64,000 nucleotides of DNA from Bidens hawaiensis (Eukaryota; Streptophyta; Magnoliopsida; Asterales; Asteraceae), in contig JAIQDT010009017.1 of NCBI GenBank assembly GCA_021521415.1, forward strand, positions 1 to 64,000. The letters run 5' to 3'. This document shows positions 22,495-33,618 of this stretch, in pieces. Every line of letters begins with the position of its first letter. The stretch's first letter is position 1. Position numbers and translations under genes: made by a program. The notes below the pieces were generated by a model. The model ran no database searches, was not told where the DNA came from, and saw nothing but the letters and a program-made list of their open reading frames with translations.

Positions 22495-24914
22495 TGTAAC
22501 ACCCCGGCTAAAGTGGAATACGCCCGAATGTGACGTACAGATTACCCAAAACACATGTGACACTATTAAGTGACAATATTATCATTAATTAATTCAAATA
22601 TCAAGTACACAAGTTTATAACAAGTAATACAAGGTAATACAAGAACATTTAACATCTTGACCATTTATTAATAAAACCTAAGTACTAATGTCTTTGTCAC
22701 GACAACATCTTCTAAATAAGGTACCTGTAGCATATATATAAAATAAAGGTCAACTATATGAATAGTTGGTGAGTTCACATAAGTTTTGAAATAAGTACAT
22801 AAAATCTACAATTCCATAAACAAGTGTAAATGAGCAAGTAATGTCCTTTCCAACTGGGATTGTGCACCAACGACTCAGATAAGCGCAAGTAAGGTCCTTT
22901 CCAGTTGGGATTGTGCACCAACGTACTCGGATAATGAGGCCCTTTTCCACTCATAACAACAAATGTATTGAGCGAAAAGGGGGGCGTATGATAATACTAT
23001 CTTGAAGTAATCCATGAGCAAGTAATTTGTAGCAAGTAACAAGTAAACACACAAGTCCATGTAACGAATTGTAGTTTGTAAATAATGAATAAACGAAATT
23101 GAATTGTTGATAGGATATATATGCTACCCCCAAAATATGTAAAAGCGTTAAAAAGGGGGTGCGAGAAACTCACCTTGAAGTTGAAGATAAACTTGAAATA
23201 CAACCGAAAGTGCATAAATGAAACCGAAGCAATTGAACGTCACGAACTAGAATTAAAAGTACCAACTTAATATTAAACTAACGTGTTATAAAAGAAGGTA
23301 AATCGGGTTGTCGGGATTTAGAGGTGTTGAATGTACATTTTATTATGGAGTTGGATATTATAGTATTATTTTATATGTTAATGAATTTTAACAAATTAAT
23401 TATTAAATTAATCATTTAATATTAGTTTACATTACAAAATTAATATAAATTTTGAATATTATAATGTGTATGGATAATTTGATGTTAACGGTATATCTTA
23501 TTTTTAATAACCAATATGTTAACAAGTTTTAAAGTATACATATATATAAATTAAGCTTGTCTTAAACGAACTTGACAGGTTCGAAATCTATAACGTTTAT
23601 GAAGTTATGGATCTTAACGGAATTTAGCTTTAAAAATATTAGTGTTAGTGTAATATAAAGTTTAACGAAATGATAGTTATAGATATTAATCGGGTTTCTA
23701 ACGAAATCTTAACGGAAACGAAAGTCGGTTTTAGTTGAAAGAATGATAAAACTAATTTGATCTATCTTAATATAATTTTATTTGATTTATATAAATTTTA
23801 TTTGGTAAATTAATATTAAAAGAAAGGTTTTAAAAATAAAAAGAACAAAACAAACAAAAACTACTATGACCCGGGTTCGAATCCGGGTCCCCTGATTGGC
23901 ATGTTAAAGGACTAACCAGTTGGACCAGATCGTTTGTTTGTTAAGATCTCAAAAACAAAAAAAATATATAAAACAGGTTACAGGATCATCTTCCTCATCA
24001 AAACCCTAGTATTTCAATTCCTTTAATCCTTTCTTGGTTTGTTCAATAATTGATAGGGGTTTTGTTAATAGGATAAAAACGATTCAAGAGCATGTATCAA
24101 TTACCTGATAGTGATGAAAATCGACGATAAACAAAGGTGGCCGGAATCGAGTCCTTGATGAACAGTTACGGGATTATTGAGAGTGTTTTAGATTAAAACA
24201 AGGCTTGTCGCAATTTCGGATGTTGGATTAGGTTCTGTTGATAGTCTCAGTTGAATCTATTAGCGTTTGAATTGTGTTATTATGATTTGATTAATATTGA
24301 TGACGGGTTAGAGATTAATTAGAGTTAATTAGCGCGTTAATGGTGAAATTGATCGCGTATAAATGCTTAACGTTTGTGGAGATGTCGTTTGGTATTAAAA
24401 ACGGATTGAACCTAACCATTTTGCGTTGTTTCATAGGTCGCCGGCGCCGGAATTCGGTCGCCGGACCTTCTGGCCGGAAAAACGAATGGGAACAAGGATG
24501 GCTAGACTGCTGCAGTGTTATTATTATTATTATTATTGTTATTATTATTATTATATTATATTTACACATTTAGCCCTTGAAGTTTCAAACAATCTTTAAA
24601 ACAGAAAATTTAATGCATAATTACCATCCGAACCTTGAACTTTTGAATTGTTATATATTTGTAAATGAGTTAATATGTTTTTTGGATTATTTTCACATTA
24701 TATCCGGCTAGTTGGAGCTTGATTAAAAAATACTTTAATAATCGTAAATCATCGAGGATAATATATTACTGATCAGAAAGAAGTAAGAATAAATTGAAAC
24801 GAAACTTGGGATATATATACACACACACAATGGAAATATATAAATTTAAATATAACAAAACTGAAAACTTAAAATGGGTCAAATTTTCGGGTTTGAAAAG
24901 TAAAAAATGTTACA
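22495..24914 (-). repeat. Complete 5' LTR (2.42 kb) of the deleted gypsy-type element
   Basis: Plus-strand ends are TGTAACACCCCGG and ATGTTACA. It contains a near-palindrome GTATGATAATAC (22986), the shared core CTCACCTTGAAG (23169), a tRNA-like module (23868-23934) and a short GC-rich segment near 24430-24480 followed by (ATT)n. No ORF is supported. Confidence 0.85.
23868..23934 (-). promoter_or_regulatory. tRNA-like module with A-box and B-box inside LTR
   Basis: On the minus strand TGGTCCAACTGG (23916-23927) fits the pol III A-box pattern. About 35 bp on, GACCCGGATTCGAACCCGGG has the shape of a T arm with a TTCGAAC loop (B-box). The spacing matches a tRNA, but acceptor-stem pairing and a CCA-adjacent end are not evident, so this is not called as a tRNA gene. 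It may be a captured tRNA fragment. Confidence 0.5.
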
Positions 24915-24919
24915 TGTCG

Positions 24920-27900
24920 AAGCACCCCCTTTTCGGCACAAAACTAATTCAGTGTTGAGTTCTTAAATTCTGTGCTGTCATCACAACGAATACCCTTAAA
25001 CTTTAAGTTGAGTTGATTCTCCATAAGCACCATGAAGCATTTTATCAATTCTGCAGTCTCACTCTTATTTGACAAGAAAAACACCCAAGTGAAACGTGAG
25101 TAATCATCAGTAATACTAGACAATAAGAGCTGCGGGAAAGACTCAAAACGTGAACTGGACCGAACAGATCCATATGTTGCAATTGAAAAACTGATGAAAT
25201 GCTATTAAATAGTTTTGGTTTTTTAGATTTATGATTGTGTTTACCCAAAGCACAAGCCACACATTTTTCAATAGTAACAAAATCTTTGATGGGTAAACCA
25301 CGAACCAAGTCGATTTTAGCAAGACGATTTAGATTTTTAATGTTTGCATGACCAAGACGATGATGCCAAAGCATGGCATTATGTTCTGACACTTTTGAAA
25401 AAAAACAGGTGATTTCATCAGGAACATTTTTGTTCATATAGATCACATAAGCATTATCTTTAGTCTGTGATCGAACAAGAGCCCAATCTTCTGGTATGAT
25501 GATACCAGGTTTTAAAATTAAGCATTCCTTGTTAGTAAAATGAGCTAAAAACCTCTATCGCAAATCTGCGAGACGCTGAGCAGGCTATGCTTCAACTCAG
25601 GAACGAAATTAACATTTTCAAATTTGAGCACACCGTTACTTACAGTACCCTTCTGTGTAATCTTCCCCTTCTCTCCTCCCGTAAAGGAAACATACCCACC
25701 GTTAAAGATTTGAATGTCGTGTAGTTGGGAGATGTCTCCTGTCATGTTCCTGGAACAACCACTATCAAAATACCAAGGTTTGAAGATATTCCTCCATAGT
25801 TGTTCTTGCATGTTGTGCGAGATCAGTTAGTTTTTGGTACCCAATCCATAGTAACACTGGGTAAACCTGATTTATCTAAACTTGTCACGGGTTGCCATGA
25901 CATGTCTTCCCGATTATCTAAAATAGAATTTGATAGCTTGATTACCGTAGATTTAGGTAACCATTCATATCTTGTTTTAGAAGTTTTTTCATTTGTATGA
26001 ATGGATGACTTAATCTCTGGTTTGTGAGTGAGAGACACAAATAACTTTGACTTTCAAACTTGTTTCGGTCCAGAAACCGACTTGGTTCTTGAGACTGAAG
26101 CGCAGTTTCTATCATCTTTTCGAAACGTGTTAGGCTTGGTCTGATGAGGACTAAACCTATCAGCCTTGTTTCTTTTCCAATCACCATAAAAGGGATTTTC
26201 CTTATGAACCTTGATTCCCTTTGAGGGGTATTTCGAGGCATATACCTTTGGTAATATCCATAATATGGGACATATAGACAGTGTGGACAGTTTCTAGCAA
26301 TATGACCAGAAATGCCATGATTAAAACATGTTTGACATTTTATGTTGAATTCATTTTGGTCTACTCCAGGTCTGGACCTGTTGTGTGAGCTATTTTGCTT
26401 TACTTGGCATTTGCCACCTGACTTATTGCTTGATTTATTACAATTTTGACCATTTGAACTTCCTTCTTTGACAAAGTTAGGTGATGAGTATTTATGAGAA
26501 CTCTTATTTTTACCAAATTTATTCAAAGACACATCACCAGATTTCAATGTTTTAGAGGAATCAACCACACAATTGTCTTTGCTCTTAAAAACAGAGCCCA
26601 CAAAAACATTTGAAGTCACAGAATTCAAAGCTGGTAAATTTAAAGACATATGAGAATTAATGTCTTTATTATTCAAAACAGGCAAATCATCATCTCCATT
26701 AGTCCAATGCTCGACAATTACTTCATATGCACGTGAAGTAAACACATTAGTATCACTCACTCCTGAGGTTTATTCGGTAGCTTTTACTGAACCAGGATCA
26801 TGTTTGCCATTTTCATTTGTTTTACCATATTGCATGGTTTGAACCCTTTCTTCCTGCCCTTTCTTAAGAGGAATACTAGTGTAATTCTCGTTATATGGAG
26901 GGGCTACAACACTGTACCTTATCCCCTCACCAGCGTTTTCTTTCCACCATAATTCATTTCGATCATGGAGTTAAAAACAGCACTAGAGCCTTTGAATTTC
27001 TAATTCAACCCTTTCAAATTTACTAGTTAAATTGATAATCTCTAACATAGAGGCTTCCAGTTCAGTAGTTAACTCAGCAATTTTTTGTTTGGCATCTAGG
27101 TAGTGACAACATTTTATGCTAAAATCATATTGAAGTTTAGAGAAATCCCTTTTATGTGCCTCAATTTTATCTTTGAAAGCTTTCTCATTTTTTTTAAGAG
27201 TAAAATTTTCAAATTTTATTCCTTCAATTTCTCTAAGCATGTTACTATTGTGAGATTTGTATAAATCTACTTTATGAATACAAGCTTGAGAACATAATTC
27301 AGAACTTACCTCGAATGAGCTGGAAGGGGTGAAGGCCATGAAAGAAAATTGAAGTTCCTTCACTTGTTCCTCAGCAACATTCTCTTCTTCAACAACTTCA
27401 ATTCGAGCAAAGTTTGCAGTCTGATTATTGATGCTGAGCGCGACTATCTGATCATTACAAGAGAAATTTTGAGCAGCAAAACCTCGCTCACCCTAACCGT
27501 ACCTGCTGCATTTTCTCCTCTAGCATTTCCCACTAGGACCAGCGCCCTTTCTCTGTTTCCTTCCTTAGCTGGGTTATTGCACTCACGAGCAAAATGACCT
27601 GGCTCGTGACAGTTGTAGCACCTCACAGTATCTTTGTTAAATCCCACCTTCTAATTAGCTGGCACATTCCAGTTGTTTCTGCCCATTCTCTTGATAAATT
27701 TCTTCGCGCGAAAAACTGTCATGGCGATTTTCCACGAGAAATTCATTTCCTCCACATCATCATGATGGATTTGATCCAGCTCAGCAGCTACAACTGGTTG
27801 AACCAGATCACCAGCAAGAAAGGCATTGTATCAATTCATGAATCCTGCCATTAAGACGATGTTTTATTGAGTCTTCTTTGAGATAGAGGGAACTTGGTTT

Positions 27901-28882
27901 GGAGACTGACTGGAAGATGCAGCAGATGGATGGGACTTTGCAGTTGAAGTAGTTTGTTGAGCGGGTTGAGAAAAGAACATTGGATTTGGTTGTGGTGGTG
28001 CCTGTGAGAACTAACCCCGAGCTTACTTAAACATAGAAAAGTTATTCTGAGACTGTTACTGCGGAGTGTACAGCCCTTGAGAAGACATAAACATTGAAAT
28101 GTTGTCTTGCGAGATGAGGGCATTGTTAGAAGCAACACTATAGCTGGCTGCATTGTAGAAGTTTGCATAATTTATGACATGCTGCTTGTAATCAATGTCA
28201 CAAGCCTTAATGATTGCCATGACTTCTGATAGAGTTAACCTGTTGAGATCTTTCGTCTTCTTAATCACTGCAACGTTCATATCCCATCTTTGTAGTAGAG
28301 AATTGACCACTTTATTGTTTGTCTCATACTCTCAGCAGCGGTCAGATTCATATTAGCAGATCTCATCTCAGTCACAAGAGACATAAGTCACTGCAGCTGT
28401 GTTTCCAAAGATTCTCCCAGAACATGATTAAAAATATTGAACTTCTATCGTAAGAGATCTTGAAGACTTCTCGTCATGTCCTCATTACCCTCATACACCT
28501 CAATCAGGGCTTCCCACAATGCCTTAGCATACTGTAATTCTCTAAATCCCAAGGCAATTTCGGGTGAAAGTGTCATAGTTAAAGTGGCAAGTGCCTTGGC
28601 GTCCTCTTTAACCTTTTCAAAGTCTGCATTGTCATATAGTTCAACGGGCTTCACATCTATTTCTTCAGAGTTTTAACGTTGATAAGTGATAACTTGAGGT
28701 CCTCGAACAATACTTCTCCAAATCTTGGCATCTTTCATCTTCACATACTTTTCAAATCTAAACTTCCACTCGGCAAACCCCTCATGAGACAACAAACGTG
28801 TTACACGAGTAGCAGTTCCCATTATGGATTCCAGTTCTTGATGCAATGCAACATTTGATGAACTATTAGCTACTTGGTCCAT
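24920..28882 (-). pseudogene. SIRE-like gag, protease and integrase N-terminal part
   Basis: Starts at ATG 28882 (MDQVANSSSNVALHQELE). The gag N-terminal region (EWKFRFEKYVKMKDAK) and ELQYAKALWEALIEVYEG belong to the UBN2-type gag family. A CCHC knuckle (CYNCHEPGHFARECNN, about 27620-27570) and a second irregular one (CQTCFNHGISGHIARNC, about 26330) follow. Protease has FDSGCSRNMTG (about 25766) and integrase has HHRLGHANIKNL with CVACALGKHNHKS, then IRCDDSTEFKNS where SDNG is usual. It stops at 24920 in front of the insert and resumes at 19614 with no missing residues. Stops and shifts are frequent (near 28670, 28440, 28310, 27850, 27440, 26000, 25540, 25040, 24960). Confidence 0.85.
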
Positions 28883-29446
28883 CTTGGATAAACAATTAAT
28901 AATCTGCTCCAGTATTTAATTCCAAACAGTATTTCAGTTATCCTAAAGCCCAACAAGATCAGGCCCATATGCACTGTAGTGACCGAGAATAGTAATTTTT
29001 AACCGAGAACACTATTAGTTGACCGAGAACACTACTGGTCGACCGAGAACTCTCAAAATTCAGCAGAGAACACCAATAATTGTTCGAAAAACGATCAAAA
29101 ACCACCTAAAATACTTGAATTTAGCTGAGAACACACAAATTTCACCGAGAACGAGCAGAATTCAGTGAGAACGACCGGGTTATGGCCGAAAACGATGAAA
29201 ATTTCCTGATAACTTCCAAGAATCCCAAAGAAGCTTTGACCAGATAACTTTGGTAACAAGTCAAATCCCGAAATCTCTAGGATTTGAATTTTAACCAAAA
29301 TTGAGTCAATCTTCAATCCAATAAAACCTCTATCCTTCTCTAATGAAAGTATCACCAGAAAAATAACCGATGCAGCCACAAAAACAACTAGAATACTACA
29401 ATACTTGAATCTATGATATCACAACCGAGCCTAGAATAGGTCAATA
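28883..29446 (-). other. 5' leader of SIRE-like element with repeated ACCGAGAACAC phrases
   Basis: This is non-coding sequence between primer site and gag. From about 28979 to 29175 the phrase (G)ACCGAGAAYAC or a close variant recurs every 20-30 bp at least seven times. The same phrase appears in the 3' spacer near 15290. Confidence 0.65.
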
Positions 29447-29459
29447 GGCTTTAATACCA
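29447..29459 (-). other. Primer-binding site, tRNA-iMet type (SIRE-like element)
   Basis: The minus strand reads TGGTATTAAAGCC, two mismatches from TGGTATCAGAGCC, adjacent to the LTR at 29462. It fixes the element's orientation. Confidence 0.75.
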
Positions 29460-29461
29460 AT

Positions 29462-29642
29462 TGTAAGTCCTTAGAACGGATCTTTTAGTGTGATATCACA
29501 CAATCTTGTGATTATGCGACAACTAACATAAGATGATTTAAGATTATGAAAACAAACACACTATGAACACAAAGAATATGCTTCAAAACACGCGTATATT
29601 AAACGTCAAGTGCTTATGCACAACTGGTTACACAAACACACC
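29462..29642 (-). repeat. 5' LTR of SIRE-like element, segment interrupted at 29643
   Basis: This matches 256-437 of the intact LTR at the left. It stops at CACACC (ACACC duplication, 29638-29642) and resumes at 35383 with a second ACACC. Confidence 0.88.
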
Positions 29643-31402
29643 TGATGTGTGTATAATGATGCTCTCACAACTAAGCTTTAAATTTATTAAACGAAAATCC
29701 TAAAGAAACCACACAAAACCGGCAAGTGTACCGATCACTAATAGTATAGCACTAAGGAAGTCCGAGTATCGAACACAAGGACACTTGAAAACATTAATGA
29801 TACTTAACCCTAACCAAGACTCACCTAAGAATATTTAAATGATTTTTAATATAATTAACTACTTAACCAAACTTAATTTAACTAAATTAATTAACTAGAG
29901 TTAACTTAACTTAACTAAACTCTTAACAAAACTTGAAAACTTGACTGCAATCGGAGAAAACGTCTACCTAGGTAAGAATCATATTGAAGGAATAATGAGC
30001 TAATGGATTGAGAATCTCACGACACCGGTTCCAAAGGATGACACAACTAAGGTTCACTCAAGAAAGCTAGATCACCTCTCAGTCTCACTAACAAACTCTA
30101 ACTTACACTTAGTTGATTTTATGAACAAACCGGGAAACGAATTGTTAAAGTGCTCTAATGTCGACTCTCCTCTCGGTCTCACCGACACAATACCCTAATG
30201 GAGACGAATACTATGCAACCAAGGATAGAGGAACAATTTAGTTTAACTTAAACTAGATCAACTAATCGCTCAAAAACCCAAACCTGACAAGAACCGAACC
30301 CACTCTCGCGCGGTCCTAATCCTAACAAGTAAAAGCTATGAGACGACCTTACTTCCTATCACCACTCGGTCTCTAAGAAGGTGTTCACCCGCTGATGATA
30401 TTCAATTAATACACTCACTTAAACCCTACGGTTAATCACCCAGAAAACAAACCCTAAACACAAAGTAAAGAGTTCTAACAAGCAACAATCAATCAAAACT
30501 TATTCAATTAATCAAAGCAAGAGGTATATGAGTATAATTAATAAATTCACAGCCACTAAACACAACCTAATTCAATGTTAAACCAAACTTTTCATTAAAA
30601 ATTCAAGTCATGATAATCAACAATCCATATTACTCATTAAAACCTAACAATAATCATCTAACCTAGGTAGAACTAAGAAGATTAGCCACTCATGATTTTT
30701 GGACAGCAGGTATACATCAATGTAAACACCATATTAATCATCAAAAACATCATTAAAATCATTCAACAATCTATGATAATCAATAACAACTCAAACCCTA
30801 ACTCAATTGCAAAATAAATCGACTTTAAAGTTCAAAATCAAAGAGTTATGAATAGTAACAAGAACACAAGGTTTATGAATATTATACTCAAGATTTGGGC
30901 TGAGTTTTATGATCAAAATTAATCCCTAGCTGCTGTCCAAAGTCTCCTTTGGTCTCTTTTTTCTTCACTTGGTCACTCAAGAAACAAAAACGACTTTCTT
31001 TTAACCCTAGAAGATGTCGAACGGAAGTTTTATGACTGGTTGCTGCCGATTTCGGGATTTAGGGGCTGTTAGGGTTATTTTTTTCCTAGTTGGCTGCTGA
31101 TTTCGGGATTGATGGCTGTTGGGGTTCTTATTTTCTTCAATTGACTTAATATATTATGCATAAAAGGCTTGGATCTTGTGGGCTTGGGTCGGGCCTTGAG
31201 TTGTAGTATTCTAAATTGATCAGAAAGGCCCCTAGATTCTTCAAACTTTACTCTTTTCTCCATTAAAACTAATAACCTACAATTAATATTCAATCTTTGT
31301 AAGATCATGCAAAAACCATCCTTAACTCTTATTTATTAAACTAAAAAGCTATTAAATCATGATAAAACGATAAGGAAAGTAAGTGTGTTTTACAACACAT
31401 CA
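29643..31402 (-). repeat. Athila-type LTR copy 1 of array
   Basis: This 1760-bp copy contains the phrase AAGTGTACCGATCACTAAT and GTCCGAGTATCGAACACAAG, typical of Athila/Tat LTRs and also seen in altered form at 37560-37620. The minus-strand ORF at 31075-31308 recurs with changes in the other copies and is not a gene. Confidence 0.9.
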
Positions 31403-31630
31403 AACATCCCCACACTTAAGTCTTTTTCGTCCCTGAAAAAGTCTAATGCAGTTGGATCAGAATCAGAAAATACAGTCTCAAAAACATATAGGTTAATTTT
31501 TTAAAGATTAGAAGAACGCAAAAACCACGATCACCGATATTGTTATCCACTTAAACCCATGCCTTAATCTTTACCGGGAGAAATAAGATCCGACAATAAT
31601 ATTACTCAGTGGTTAACACAATAATACCCT
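31403..31630 (-). other. 228-bp spacer 1 (3' UTR-like, with polypurine tract)
   Basis: The minus strand ends CTTAAGTGTGGGGATGTT directly before the LTR start TGATGTGTT. The opposite end (AGGGTATTATTGTG) is not a recognisable primer site. Confidence 0.8.
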
Positions 31631-33390
31631 TGATGTGTGTATAATGATGCTCTCAAAACTAAGCTTTAAGTTTATTAAACGAAAATCCTAAAGAAACCAC
31701 ACAAAACCGGCAAGTGTACCGATCACTAATAGCATAGCACTAAGGAAGTCTGAGTATCAAACACAAGGACACTTGAAAACGTTAATGATACTTAACCCTA
31801 ACCAAGACTCACCTAAGAATATTTAAATGATTTTTAATATAATTAACTACTTAACCTAACTTACTTTAACTAAATTAATTAACTAGACTTAACTTAACTT
31901 AACTAAACTCTTAACAAAACTTGAAAACTTGACTGCAATCGGAGAAAACGTCTACCTAGGTAAGAATCATATTGAAGGTATAATGAGCTAATGGATTGAG
32001 AATCTCACGACACCGGTTCCAAAGGATGACACAACTAAGGTTCACTCAAGAAAGCTAGATCGCCTCTTAGTCTCACTAACAAACTCTAACTTACACTTAG
32101 TTGATTTTAAGAACAAACCGGGAAACGAATTGTTAAAGTGCTCTATTGTCGACTCTCATCTCGGTCTCACCGACACACTACCCTAATGGAGAAAAATACT
32201 ACGCAACCAAGGATAGATGAACAATTTAGTTTAACTTAAACTAGATCCACTAATCGCTCAAAAACCCAAACCCGATAAGAACCGAACCCGCTCTCGCGCG
32301 GTCCTAATCCTAACAAGTAAAAGCTAAGAGACGACCTTACTTCATATCACCTCTCGGGCTCTAAGAAGGTGTTCACCCGCTGATGATATTCAATTAATAC
32401 CCTCACTTAAACCCTACGGTTGATCACCCCGCAAACAAACCCTAAACACAAAGTAAAGAGTTCTAACAAGCAACAATCAATCAAAACTTATTCAATTAAT
32501 CAAAGCTAGAGGTATATGAGTATAATTAATAAATTCACAGCCACTAAACACAACCTAATTCAATGTTAAACCAAACTTTTCATTAAAAATTCAAGTCATG
32601 ATAATCAACAATCCATATTACTCATTAAAACCTAACAATAATCATCTAACCTAGGTAGAACTAAGAAGATTAGCCACTCATGATTTTTGGACAGCAGGTA
32701 TACATCAATGTAAACACCATATTAATCATCACAAACATCATTAAAATCATTCAACAATCTATGCTAATCAATAACAACTCAAACCTTAACTCAATTGCAA
32801 AATAAATCAACTTTAAAGTTCAAAATCAAAGAGTTATGAATACTAACAAGAACACAAGGTTTATGAATATTATACTCAAGATTAGGGATGAGTTTTATGA
32901 TGAAAATTAATCCATAGCTGATGTCCAAAGTCTCCTTTAGTCTCGTTTTTCTTCACTTGGTCACCCAAGATGCAAAAACGACTTTCTTTTAACCCTAGAA
33001 GCTGTCGAACGGAAGTTTTATGACTGGTTGCTGCTGATTTCAGGATTTAGGGGCTGTTAGGGTTATTTTTTTCCTAGTTGGCTGCTGATTTCGGGATTGA
33101 TGGCTGTTAGGGTTCTTATTTTCTTCAATTGACTTAATATATTATGCATAAAAGGCTTGGATCTTGTGGGCTTGGGTCGGGCCTTGAGTTGTAGTCTTCA
33201 AAATTGATCAGAAAGGACCATAGAATCTTCAAACTTTACTCTTTTCTCCATTAAAACTCATAACCTACAATTAATATTCAATCTTTGTAAGATCATGCAA
33301 AAACCATCCTTAACTCTTATTTATTAAACTAAAAAGCTATTAAATCATGATAAAACGATAAGGAAAGTAAGTGTGTTTTACAACACATCA
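31631..33390 (-). repeat. Athila-type LTR copy 2 of array
   Basis: A 1760-bp middle copy. It shares its first variants (CTCAAAACTAAGCTTTAAG) with copy 3 rather than copy 1. Confidence 0.9.
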
Positions 33391-33618
33391 AACATCCCCA
33401 CACTTAAGTCTTTTTCGTCCCTGAAAAAGTCTAATGCAGTTGGATCAGAATCAGAAAATATAGTCTTAAAAACATATAGGTTAATTTTTTAAAGATTAGA
33501 AGAACGCAAAAACCACGATCACCGATATTGTTATCCACTTAAACCCATGCCTTAATCTTTACCGGGAGAAATAAGATCCGACAATAATATTACTCAGTGG
33601 TTAACACAATAATACCCT
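33391..33618 (-). other. 228-bp spacer 2
   Basis: Differs from spacer 1 at only two positions that I could find (near 33463 and 33469) and keeps the same polypurine tract. Confidence 0.8.

Larger units (their letters stand above)
19620..24914 (-). mobile_element. Deleted gypsy-type LTR element inside SIRE integrase
   Basis: Flanked by TGTCG (19615-19619 and 24915-24919). The right LTR is complete (22495-24914) and sits beside a perfect primer site (TGGTATCAGAGCC on the minus strand, 22479-22491). The left LTR matches it only from 19620 to about 20676, then gives way to an (AAT)n run. The rest of the left LTR and the polypurine tract are missing. The 1.8-kb internal part has no coding sequence. 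It is a non-autonomous deletion derivative; the TGTAACACC ends and iMet primer site suggest a chromovirus/Tekay-like gypsy lineage. Confidence 0.85.

Noticed and set aside
23868..23934. A functional tRNA gene
   Set aside because: A- and B-box-like segments exist, but I cannot pair an acceptor stem or assign an anticodon arm; kept only as a tRNA-like module.
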